DNA of 64,000 nt from an uncultured Tateyamaria sp. (lineage in GTDB: Bacteria > Pseudomonadota > Alphaproteobacteria > Rhodobacterales > Rhodobacteraceae). Location of the stretch: positions 62,001 to 126,000 of the forward strand of contig NZ_CANLVZ010000001.1 of NCBI RefSeq assembly GCF_947494755.1, given 5' to 3'. The position numbers and the translations under genes are program-made. The notes under the pieces were generated by a model that worked only from the letters and a program-made list of their open reading frames with translations, had not been told where the DNA came from and made no database searches. Positions 55,924 through 63,159 of this stretch are shown here, in pieces (position 1 is the stretch's first letter; every line of letters begins with the position of its first letter).

Positions 55924-57420
55924 TCAGCTCGCGCGCCGCTCGTCAAAACTCAGCTGGATGAAGGTCGGTGTGTGATCGCCGAGGCCCACGACTTTGTTGC
56001 CACCGCGATCCCCGCCCCGATCATCATTGCGCCCCTTGCCGCGACCACCACGTTCGGAAGAACGCCCGCCGCGATTGTTTGACGCTTTCGCCGTTGCCTC
56101 TTGTTCAGGCTTGGGCGTGTCTTTGACGTCGGCCTCTTGCGCGGGCGCTTCGGCCTTGACCTCTTCGGGTTGGTTGGCGTCGTCCTTGGACTTGCGCGGA
56201 CGGCGTGTGCGCTTGGGCTTTGCCTCGGCTTTATCGTCCGCGCTTGCCTCCGCAGGCTCGGGCGCTTTGGTCCCAAGCGGGTTGTCCAGACGCGGGATTT
56301 CCTTCTGGATCAGCTTTTCGATGGCGTCGAAGTTCTTTTCGTCACGCGGCACACAGATCATCATTGCCTTGCCATCGCGGCCTGCGCGCCCCGTGCGCCC
56401 GATGCGGTGCACATAGTCTTCGGCGTGGCTGGGGACGTCGAAATTGAACACATGGCTGACCGATGGGACATCGAGCCCGCGCGCGGCCACATCCGAGGCT
56501 ACGAGAAAGCGCAACTCGCCGTTGCGGAACCCTTCCAGCGTGCGGGTTCGTTGGGACTGGTCCAGATCACCGTGGATCGGGGCGGCGTCATAGCCGTATT
56601 TTTTCAAGGACTTGGCGACCGTATCCACATCCGTCTTGCGGTTGCAGAAGATGATGGCGTTGGTGCATTTTTCGCCCTCACCATCAATCATCAGGCGCAG
56701 CACTTTGCGCTTTTCGCTGGCTTCGCGGTCCTTACGCGACCCCTTGAACATGACCACGCCCTGCTCGATGGTTTCGGAGGCGGTGGCCTGACGCGCCACC
56801 TCGATCCGCTCGGGATTGGACAGGAATGTGTTGGTGATCCGCTCGATCTCGGGTGCCATAGTGGCCGAGAAAAACAGGGTCTGGCGGGTAAATGGCGTCA
56901 GGCCAAAGATGCGTTCGATGTCGGGAATGAACCCCATGTCGAGCATCCGGTCGGCCTCGTCCACGACCATGACCTTGACGTCATTGAGGATCAGCTTGCC
57001 ACGCTCGAAGTGGTCAAGCAGGCGACCGGGGGTGGCAATCAGGACGTCGACACCCTTGTCGATCAGGATGTCCTGTTCCTTGAAGGACACGCCGCCGATC
57101 AGCAGCGCCTTGGTCAGCTTCACATGCTTGGCGTAGGTGTCGAAGTTCTCGGCAACCTGCGCAGCCAGCTCGCGGGTGGGGCACAACACAAGGCTGCGCG
57201 GCATCCGGGCGCGGGCGCGACCGCGGGCGAGCATGGTGATGAGGGGCAGGGTAAAGCTGGCAGTCTTGCCGGTACCGGTCTGGGCGATCCCCAAAACGTC
57301 GCGCCCTTCGAGGGCCGGGGGAATCGCGCCCGCCTGAATGGGTGTGGGCGTTTCATAGCCCGCTTCATCAATGGCTTTAAGGACCTTTGGATTGAGGTTC
57401 AGATCAGAAAATTTTGTCAT
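55924..57420 (-). CDS. DEAD-box RNA helicase, RhlE-like, with RGG-rich tail
   Basis: 498 aa. Q motif and motif I are FSDLNLNPKVLKAIDEAGYETPTPIQ and AQTGTGKT (46-53). VVDEADRMLDMGF is motif II, FFSAT motif III, and YVHRIGRTGRAGRDG motif VI. After about residue 385 comes a long acidic/basic linker (KPKRTRRPRKSK...) and an Arg/Gly-rich end (RGGRSSERGGRGKGRNDDRGG) that binds RNA nonspecifically. ATG 57420 gives the family start MTKFSDL; a frame open to 57636 lacks homology. A hairpin sits directly before the ATG and no strong RBS is seen. Likely acts in ribosome assembly or RNA decay, possibly in the cold. Confidence 0.92.
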   Translation of the reverse strand: MTKFSDLNLNPKVLKAIDEAGYETPTPIQAGAIPPALEGRDVLGIAQTGTGKTASFTLPLITMLARGRARARMPRSLVLCPTRELAAQVAENFDTYAKHVKLTKALLIGGVSFKEQDILIDKGVDVLIATPGRLLDHFERGKLILNDVKVMVVDEADRMLDMGFIPDIERIFGLTPFTRQTLFFSATMAPEIERITNTFLSNPERIEVARQATASETIEQGVVMFKGSRKDREASEKRKVLRLMIDGEGEKCTNAIIFCNRKTDVDTVAKSLKKYGYDAAPIHGDLDQSQRTRTLEGFRNGELRFLVASDVAARGLDVPSVSHVFNFDVPSHAEDYVHRIGRTGRAGRDGKAMMICVPRDEKNFDAIEKLIQKEIPRLDNPLGTKAPEPAEASADDKAEAKPKRTRRPRKSKDDANQPEEVKAEAPAQEADVKDTPKPEQEATAKASNNRGGRSSERGGRGKGRNDDRGGDRGGNKVVGLGDHTPTFIQLSFDERRAS

Positions 57421-57423
57421 GTA

Positions 57424-57442
57424 TGTCCGTATGTTGCGGACA
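57424..57442 (-). promoter_or_regulatory. Hairpin directly upstream of the helicase start codon
   Basis: TGTCCG (57424-57429) and CGGACA (57437-57442) form a perfect 6-bp stem with a 7-nt loop, ending 3 nt before the ATG on the minus strand. The only purine-rich stretch near the start lies inside it. A temperature- or helicase-sensitive translation switch is conceivable; this is inference. Confidence 0.4.
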
Positions 57443-57544
57443 CTGACTTGGCCCGCGGCATCATCTGCTGCCGGCCCGAATGGCCCAAGCGGAGGCCTTT
57501 GGCCCCGACACGCGCTGCGTCCATAACAAAGGCGTGGGTTGGCG

Positions 57545-58480
57545 TCAAACGGCAGCGTCGGGGAAGTGTCGGGCAAGCGCTGCTTCGAGGGCCAGATCAA
57601 CCTCGCGCAGCAGCCCGTGTTTTGAAAGACGCGCACGCAAGGTGGGACTGTCGCCGATCACCTCGTCATAAAAGGCGTGCAAGCCGTTTTCGCCCTGATC
57701 ATCGTAAAGGTGGGCAAAAAGATCATGCAACGACATGCCGCCCTGATCAGGCGGAGTGGCGGGGCGCAACTCCGACCGGTAGGAGCCTTTGGCGTGGCGA
57801 TAGGCAAAGGCGGCGCGCCATGCGTCCCAAGAGGGGGCGTGACAGTGGGCCAAAGCGATCTGTGCGATGTCCGCATCCCCGTCAAGCTGGTTGCCGTTCT
57901 GGAAGGCGTTGTGGATCTGGATCGAAATGTCGTCCAACCCTTTGCGCACAAACACCTTTCCGGCGACATGGCTGAGGAAGCCCCCCTTGATGTAGGCCCC
58001 GAATGTCCGGTAAATCTCGTTGACGATCGTGCGGCGCGCGGGACCTGCGGGGATGAATGCCTTGAAGGCTGTGTCACTTCCCCCGAGCAGCTCCATCGGC
58101 CGCACCCGCGCCGTCGTTTGCTGCGCTGGCAGGGCCCCCAAGAGATCGGCAATCGGGGCCGCAGGCACCAGAAATTCATCGACATCCATGTGGATCAGCC
58201 AATCGACCTCGGTGCGCCGTTGATAGGCGTGGGTGGCATTCATCGCCTGACGCACTTGGTGCTTGCCGGGTCGCTTGCCCCCCAAACGCTCCCAATGGGC
58301 TGTGTCACAGGTTTGAACCCGGATTTTCGGATGTGCTTTCAGATGGTCAAAGGCGACGTCATTTGGCGCATCCAGATAGATATACAGCCGGTGCGCGCCG
58401 TGTTCGAGATGATAGGCCGCAAAGCGCAGCACCTTGGGGGCGGGGGCGAGGATGGTGGCCGCGAGGCCCCAGGTGGTCAC
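57545..58480 (-). CDS. Glycosyltransferase family 2-like protein, copy A
   Basis: 311 aa. The sequence begins WGLAATILAPAPKVLRFAAYHLEHGAHRLYIYLD, a GT-A-like nucleotide-binding start. WLIHMDVDEFLVP supplies the metal-binding DxD. LLGGSDTAFKAFIPAGPARRTIV and HVAGKVFVRKGLDDISIQIHNA follow, as in proteins annotated glycosyl transferase family 2 (DUF4422/GT92-like). It is a tandem paralogue of the upstream gene (3-bp gap), sharing segment order and motifs. There is no signal peptide. The acceptor could be surface polysaccharide or glycan; unknown. Confidence 0.78.
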   Translation of the reverse strand: MTTWGLAATILAPAPKVLRFAAYHLEHGAHRLYIYLDAPNDVAFDHLKAHPKIRVQTCDTAHWERLGGKRPGKHQVRQAMNATHAYQRRTEVDWLIHMDVDEFLVPAAPIADLLGALPAQQTTARVRPMELLGGSDTAFKAFIPAGPARRTIVNEIYRTFGAYIKGGFLSHVAGKVFVRKGLDDISIQIHNAFQNGNQLDGDADIAQIALAHCHAPSWDAWRAAFAYRHAKGSYRSELRPATPPDQGGMSLHDLFAHLYDDQGENGLHAFYDEVIGDSPTLRARLSKHGLLREVDLALEAALARHFPDAAV

Positions 58481-58483
58481 GGC

Positions 58484-59410
58484 CTAACCCTCCAGCTTGC
58501 CGAAAATGCGGGTCACCTTGTGATCAAGGTCCAGTCGCGCTGTGACCAGCATGTCATGCGCCGCGAGCAGGTCAAGCCGTTCGGGTGTCGCCGCACTCAT
58601 CTCATGGTGAAAGTGGCGCAGCGCGTCCGGATCCGCATCCCGCATCAGCACCCGTATCAGATGCCCAAGCGGATTGGCGCGCCCTTTGCGGTCATGATAG
58701 CTGCCCTTTGCGAGCCGATAGGCCATATACCTTTGAAATGTCTCGAAATCCGGGGCGTGGGCGTGACCAAGCCAAAGGTCGGCAATCGCGCCCCAACCAT
58801 CGAGATCCTGCCCATTGCGTTGAAAAGCGTGGATGCCAAGCCGGGCTTCCGGCAGGCCGCAGCGTGCGATCAATTTCGGGCTGAGCGTGCTGATGAAACC
58901 ACCCGGCACATGGGGGCCGTAAGTGGGATAGAGGTGGCGGGCGGCCTCGGGCGTCGCCGCCTTCTTGAAGTGGTGACGCGCGCCGGTACTGTCGAGCATC
59001 TCGACCATGGGCACTTTGATATGGGTCGTCTCGGCACTCACCGCCCCAAGCAATTGGCGCAAGGGGGCAGGGGCCAGCAGGTATTCATCGACGTCAAAAT
59101 GGGCGAGCCAGTCCAGCTTCGTCTGCCGATAGATGCGCGTCGCGTTGAAGGCCTGGCGCATTTGGTGGTTCTCAAAGCTTTGCGCGTGTTTGCCCTGCCA
59201 ATAGCCCGCATCGCATTGGAAAAACCTGATCCGTCGGTGGCTGAGCCTGTCGGCCAGGGCCGGGTCCGGCGTGTCGAGATGCACAAAAATTCTGTTGGCA
59301 CCAAGATGCAGGTAGTGCGCCAGAAAGCGTGCCACCTGGGCCATCGGTGCTTTGACAGTGGTGACGACGCCCCACCGCAGATCCGGTTTTGCGGTTTCGT
59401 CGTCGGCCAC
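58484..59410 (-). CDS. Glycosyltransferase family 2-like protein, copy B
   Basis: 308 aa. It follows the same plan as copy A: WGVVTTVKAPMAQVARFLAHYLHLGANRIFVHLD, then LDWLAHFDVDEYLLAP with DxD, HFKKAATPEAARHLYPTYG and GGFISTLSPKLIARCGL. Identity with copy A is moderate, so the duplication is old. It starts 3 bp behind the prfC stop and is followed at 3 bp by copy A, forming prfC-GT-GT. No other polysaccharide gene lies next to them. Confidence 0.78.
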   Translation of the reverse strand: MADDETAKPDLRWGVVTTVKAPMAQVARFLAHYLHLGANRIFVHLDTPDPALADRLSHRRIRFFQCDAGYWQGKHAQSFENHQMRQAFNATRIYRQTKLDWLAHFDVDEYLLAPAPLRQLLGAVSAETTHIKVPMVEMLDSTGARHHFKKAATPEAARHLYPTYGPHVPGGFISTLSPKLIARCGLPEARLGIHAFQRNGQDLDGWGAIADLWLGHAHAPDFETFQRYMAYRLAKGSYHDRKGRANPLGHLIRVLMRDADPDALRHFHHEMSAATPERLDLLAAHDMLVTARLDLDHKVTRIFGKLEG

Positions 59411-59413
59411 GGT

Positions 59414-61012
59414 TCAGACCATCATTTCCTTGGTCGCTGTCAGCTTCACGTCCGGATAGTCGCGCCCGACCCGGTCGATATCCCATTGCAAGCGGGTCAG
59501 GTAAACGATGTCGCCATCATTGTCGTGCGCAATGTGTTGTTTGTTGCTTTCCGTAAATTTTTCAACGGCTTGTTTGTCGCCGCTCACCCACCGGGCCGAG
59601 GTGAACTGCGACTGTTCGAACCGCACGGGCAGCCCGTATTCCAACTCGATCCGGCTGGCGAGCACCTCGAATTGCAACTGCCCGACAACGCCCACGATGA
59701 ACCCCGACCCGATGGAGGGTTTGAAGACCTTGGCCGCTCCTTCTTCGGCGAATTGCATCAGCGCCTTTTCCAAGTGTTTCGCCTTGAGCGGGTCGCCCGC
59801 CCGCACCCCTTGCAACAGTTCCGGGGCAAAGGACGGGATACCCGTCACACGCAAAGCTTCACCTTCGGTGAGCGTGTCACCGATGCGCAATTGGCCGTGG
59901 TTGGGGATGCCGATAATGTCACCGGCCCACGCCTCTTCGGCCAATTCGCGGTCCGAGGCCAGAAACATGACAGGGTTCGAGATGGCCATTGGTTTTTTGC
60001 TGCGCACATGGGTCAATTTCATGCCGCGCTTGAAGTGACCCGAAGCCATGCGCAGGAAGGCCACGCGGTCGCGATGCTTGGGGTCCATGTTGGCCTGTAC
60101 TTTGAAGACAAAGCCGGAGACCTTTGTTTCTTCTGGTAAAATCTCGCGTGGTTCCGCCTTTTGGATTTGCGGCTCAGGGCCGTATTGCGCGATCCCGTCC
60201 ATCAACTCTTTGACTCCGAACGAGTTAATGGCCGAGCCGAACCAGATCGGCGTCAACGTGCCTTGCAACATCGCAACCGGGTCGAGGGGCGGCAGCAATT
60301 CGCGCGCCATTTCAAGCTCTTCACGCAGTTGGGTAAGCTGGTCCGCGGGCACGTGTTCGGCGAGTTTTGGATCGCCCAACCCATTAATTTCAATGCTTTC
60401 GGCAACCTTGTTGCGGTCGGCGCGGTCCATCAGCTCAAGCCGGTCCCGCAGGATGTCGTAGCAGCCTATGAAATCGCGCCCGACCCCGATGGGCCAAGAG
60501 GCGGGGGTGACGTCAATCGCAAGGTTTTCCTGAATTTCGTCAATAATCTCAAAGATATCGCGGCTTTCCCTGTCCATCTTGTTACAAAATGTCAGGATCG
60601 GGAGATCGCGCAGGCGGCAGACCTCGAACAGCTTTTGGGTCTGGCTTTCGACGCCTTTGGCCCCGTCGATGACCATGACGGCCGCATCCACCGCCGTCAG
60701 CGTGCGATAGGTGTCCTCGGAAAAGTCGGAGTGGCCGGGAGTGTCCACAAGATTGAACCGGAACTCCTGGAAATCAAAAGACATCGCAGAGGCGGAGACC
60801 GAAATACCGCGATCCTTTTCCATCGCCATAAAGTCCGAGCGCGTGCGCCGCGCCTCACCTTTGGCCCGCACCTGTCCGGCCATCTGAATGGCACCACCAA
60901 ACAGCAGGAATTTCTCGGTCAGTGTCGTCTTGCCGGCATCGGGGTGCGAAATGATCGCAAAGGTGCGGCGGCGGGCGACTTCGGGGGGCAATTCTGGACG
61001 ATTATCAAGCAT
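59414..61012 (-). CDS. prfC: Peptide chain release factor 3
   Basis: 532 aa translational GTPase that recycles RF1/RF2. G1 is SHPDAGKTT (22-30), and TRSDFMAMEKDRGISVSASAMSF is switch I. G3 is DTPGHSDF and G4 is NKMDRESRD. Domain II/III blocks VFKVQANMDPKHRDRVAFLRMASG and GQLQFEVLASRIELEYG are typical of RF3 rather than EF-G. ATG 61012 matches the family N-terminus; frame upstream is not conserved. A hairpin (61018-61042) lies just before the start. Confidence 0.96.
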   Translation of the reverse strand: MLDNRPELPPEVARRRTFAIISHPDAGKTTLTEKFLLFGGAIQMAGQVRAKGEARRTRSDFMAMEKDRGISVSASAMSFDFQEFRFNLVDTPGHSDFSEDTYRTLTAVDAAVMVIDGAKGVESQTQKLFEVCRLRDLPILTFCNKMDRESRDIFEIIDEIQENLAIDVTPASWPIGVGRDFIGCYDILRDRLELMDRADRNKVAESIEINGLGDPKLAEHVPADQLTQLREELEMARELLPPLDPVAMLQGTLTPIWFGSAINSFGVKELMDGIAQYGPEPQIQKAEPREILPEETKVSGFVFKVQANMDPKHRDRVAFLRMASGHFKRGMKLTHVRSKKPMAISNPVMFLASDRELAEEAWAGDIIGIPNHGQLRIGDTLTEGEALRVTGIPSFAPELLQGVRAGDPLKAKHLEKALMQFAEEGAAKVFKPSIGSGFIVGVVGQLQFEVLASRIELEYGLPVRFEQSQFTSARWVSGDKQAVEKFTESNKQHIAHDNDGDIVYLTRLQWDIDRVGRDYPDVKLTATKEMMV

Positions 61013-61017
61013 ATGTG

Positions 61018-61042
61018 CCCTATATCGGCGCGCGAGATAGGG
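61018..61042 (-). promoter_or_regulatory. Hairpin immediately upstream of prfC
   Basis: CCCTATATCG (61018-61027) and CGAGATAGGG (61033-61042) form a 10-bp stem with one mismatch and a 5-nt loop. On the minus-strand transcript it ends 5 nt before the ATG, and its 3' arm contains the only AGGG-like RBS. A role in controlling prfC translation is inferred. Confidence 0.45.
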
Positions 61043-61209
61043 GGCAAGCGCAGGCGTGACGGGCGTTGGGTGGGTGCGATGTCGCAACCGTTGAAGCCGC
61101 TCAAGAATACACTTCGGACGGTGCGGCGCTGCCAGCTGGCGAGGGTACTGACAATATCTGGCAGGGGTGCCTGCTACATCATGGCATCACACTTATGGAG
61201 GGTGCCCCG

Positions 61210-61575
61210 ATGAACTTGAACGAAATTGCCGCAGAGCTTGTGGCAGGTTGCCGCGAAAACCGGACGCACGCCAATCTGGAGGCGCTTTATGCCCCTGACG
61301 CCGTGTCGGTCGAAGCCATTGACAATGGCATGGGTCGCGAGGCCAAGGGCCTCGAGGCGATCGCGGGTAAGCACGCGTGGTGGGAGTCCACGTTTGAGAT
61401 GCAGGGCGGGGATATCTCTGAACCGATGATGCACGGCCCGGACCGGTTTGCTGTCATTTTCGAGCTGACCGTCAAGCATAAGGAAACTGGCGAGGTCACC
61501 GATATGAAAGAGGTCGCGCTTTACACCGTTGCCGACGGGAAAATCGCGCGCGAAGAGTTTTTCTATCCCACCTGA
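61210..61575 (+). CDS. NTF2/SnoaL-like fold protein
   Basis: 121 aa. The cone-shaped alpha+beta fold of the SnoaL-like family is suggested by LNEIAAELVAGCRENRTHANLEALYAPDAVSVEAID, then GLEAIAGKHAWWESTFEMQGGDISEPMMHGPDRFAVIFELTVKHKETGEVTDMKEVALYTVADGKIAREEFFY. Proteins of this type may be isomerases, hydrolases or nonenzymatic binders, and the substrate is unknown. GGAGGG 6 nt before the ATG at 61210 fixes the start. It is divergent from prfC and 89 bp ahead of the MgtC-like gene. Confidence 0.82.
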   Translation: MNLNEIAAELVAGCRENRTHANLEALYAPDAVSVEAIDNGMGREAKGLEAIAGKHAWWESTFEMQGGDISEPMMHGPDRFAVIFELTVKHKETGEVTDMKEVALYTVADGKIAREEFFYPT

Positions 61576-61620
61576 ACGAATAACTGATTGTGATCGACCC
61601 GCCTTAGAATGTCGGTTGCC

Positions 61621-61663
61621 GTGCATCGTCCCACCGTGCAAGCCTGCGCGGTGGAGGATGCGT
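61621..61663 (+). promoter_or_regulatory. Long leader hairpin covering the RBS of the MgtC-family gene
   Basis: The 5' arm 61623-61639 pairs with 61646-61661, leaving a 6-nt loop, one G-G mismatch (61628/61656) and one bulged C (61632). The outer part GCATC/GATGC and inner part ACCG/CGGT are exact. GGAGG (61653-61657), the RBS of the ATG at 61665, lies within the 3' arm. When folded the site is hidden. No terminator U-run follows. Confidence 0.65.
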
Positions 61664-61664
61664 G

Positions 61665-62378
61665 ATGGACGACATGGCGATGGGTATTCTGACGCACACG
61701 GCGGCGCTGAACCTTTTGGCGGCAATGCTGTGCGGCGCGGTGATCGGGTCGGAACGTCAGATCCGGCAGCGGATGGCGGGGTTGCGCACCAATGCGCTGG
61801 TCGCCGTGGGCGCTGCGGGCTTTGTCGTCTTTGCGGCCCTGTTTCCCGACGATATGAGCCCCACGCGCGTTGCGGCCCAGGTCGTGTCCGGCATCGGTTT
61901 TCTGGGGGCGGGCATCATGTTCCGCCACGGCTTCACCATCCATGGCCTCAACACGGCGGCAACCTTGTGGTGCTCGGCGGCGGTTGGTTTGATGTGCGGC
62001 ACGGGCGCGTATCTGATTGCGCTGACGATGACCGGCATCATCATGTTCATCAATATCGGATTGCGCCCCGTTGTGACGTGGTTTTCGCGTCTGACAAAAT
62101 CAGGGCAGGACGCATCGGTCGAATTTCACGTGACGCTGTCTTGCGCCCCGACAGACGAGGGTGCGGTCCGTGATCTGGCTTCTGAGATCCCCTCGACCCC
62201 AGGCTTTCGCTTGCTGGGGTTGGAGCGCGAGCAGGAGGCGGACCGCGTATTGCTGGAAGTTATCGTATGCGCAGGCACGCGCGGCGAAGAGGCGCTGCGC
62301 CAAAGCCTGATGCCGCTGCTGCGCGACCCTCGGGTGTCAAATCTGCATTGGCAGCGCGTGGGGGACAGCACGATTTAG
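61665..62378 (+). CDS. MgtC/SapB family membrane protein
   Basis: 237 aa. An N-terminal hydrophobic domain of about five helices contains the family core LLAAMLCGAVIGSERQIRQRMAGLRTNALVAVGAAGFVV and VVSGIGFLGAGIMFRHGFTIHGLNTAATLW. The soluble C-terminal domain (about 145-235) looks ACT-like (DRVLLEVIVCAGTRGEEALRQSL). MgtC proteins help cells at low magnesium and bind or inhibit ATP synthase in pathogens; the marine role is less clear. ATG 61665 is 7 nt behind GGAGG; a GTG at 61662 is too close. Translation may be controlled by the hairpin at 61621-61663. Confidence 0.88.
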   Translation: MDDMAMGILTHTAALNLLAAMLCGAVIGSERQIRQRMAGLRTNALVAVGAAGFVVFAALFPDDMSPTRVAAQVVSGIGFLGAGIMFRHGFTIHGLNTAATLWCSAAVGLMCGTGAYLIALTMTGIIMFINIGLRPVVTWFSRLTKSGQDASVEFHVTLSCAPTDEGAVRDLASEIPSTPGFRLLGLEREQEADRVLLEVIVCAGTRGEEALRQSLMPLLRDPRVSNLHWQRVGDSTI

Positions 62379-62442
62379 CCGGTGGCCGACCCGAAATGAC
62401 CGTCGGCTACCCGCGCGGTTACAGCCGAACCTTTGCCCCGCT

Positions 62443-63114
62443 TCACGCCCGCCGAAACGCCAGCAGCGCGCCGGTCGAACAGCCCGGATCGTAGGTCAAA
62501 TTGGTTTGCGACATGCAATCCACGATCTTTTTGATCACGCTTGGTGCGTATTTTCGCGGATGCAGCTCGACGATGACGTGACGCACAAATCGGGGCCACG
62601 GTTGATCGAACAGCGACTGCTCTGCGCCTTCGATATCCATGATGACCACGTGGGGCTTGTAGGTCTCAAAGAGGTCGGCAAGCAGCAAGGTCGGGACCTC
62701 GACCACATCTTCGGGAGACGCGGTGTCATCGGCGATGGACGACCCCCAAAAGACGCGACCCACACGGAACAGCAGGTGATCGCTGCCGATGGAGTCGCCA
62801 ATGACCGCGCCGTGAATGACGCGCGCGGCGCTTGCCCCGTTGCGGTCCAGGTTCTGGCGGATAACGTCGACGGTCTTGGGGTTGGCCTCGACCGTGGTGA
62901 CGTTCTGGGGGGCGGTGATCTGGGCGCAGATCGAGCTTATATAGCCAACACCGCCACCCAGTTCGAGGACGCGATGATCCTTTTGAACCCGCATCCGCAC
63001 GGCCCGCGCTTCGGGGCCCTCATAGTCCTTGGACGACATCTTTTGCGTCAGCTTCTTGTCCAGCAGCGCGTCGGGCACATCCAGCGAGACATCGTCAAAG
63101 TCAAAAAGAGCCAT
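62443..63114 (-). CDS. FkbM-family SAM-dependent methyltransferase
   Basis: 223 aa. The SAM site is HRVLELGGGVGYISSICA (motif I) with VEANP for the ribose. VVEVPTLLLADLFETYKPHVVIMDIEGAEQSLF is the FkbM pattern, with the D-I-E-G-A-E motif, then VIVELHPRKY. Such enzymes methylate sugar or polyketide hydroxyls, and the acceptor is unknown. It lies 45 bp behind the Hint-domain gene on the same strand and converges with the MgtC-family gene. Confidence 0.83.
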   Translation of the reverse strand: MALFDFDDVSLDVPDALLDKKLTQKMSSKDYEGPEARAVRMRVQKDHRVLELGGGVGYISSICAQITAPQNVTTVEANPKTVDVIRQNLDRNGASAARVIHGAVIGDSIGSDHLLFRVGRVFWGSSIADDTASPEDVVEVPTLLLADLFETYKPHVVIMDIEGAEQSLFDQPWPRFVRHVIVELHPRKYAPSVIKKIVDCMSQTNLTYDPGCSTGALLAFRRA

Positions 63115-63159
63115 GGGGCCGCCCGTGTCTTAAGAGTTGTATGAATGGTGCTGCCTGCA

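Noticed and set aside
57677-60139. 820-codon open frame antisense to both glycosyltransferases and prfC
   Set aside because: Spans three real genes and their junctions, with shadow-type composition; no domain recognised.
61576-61664. M-box Mg2+ riboswitch ahead of the MgtC-family gene
   Set aside because: The gap is 89 bp, about half the length of an M-box, and lacks its conserved core. Only the RBS hairpin is supported.
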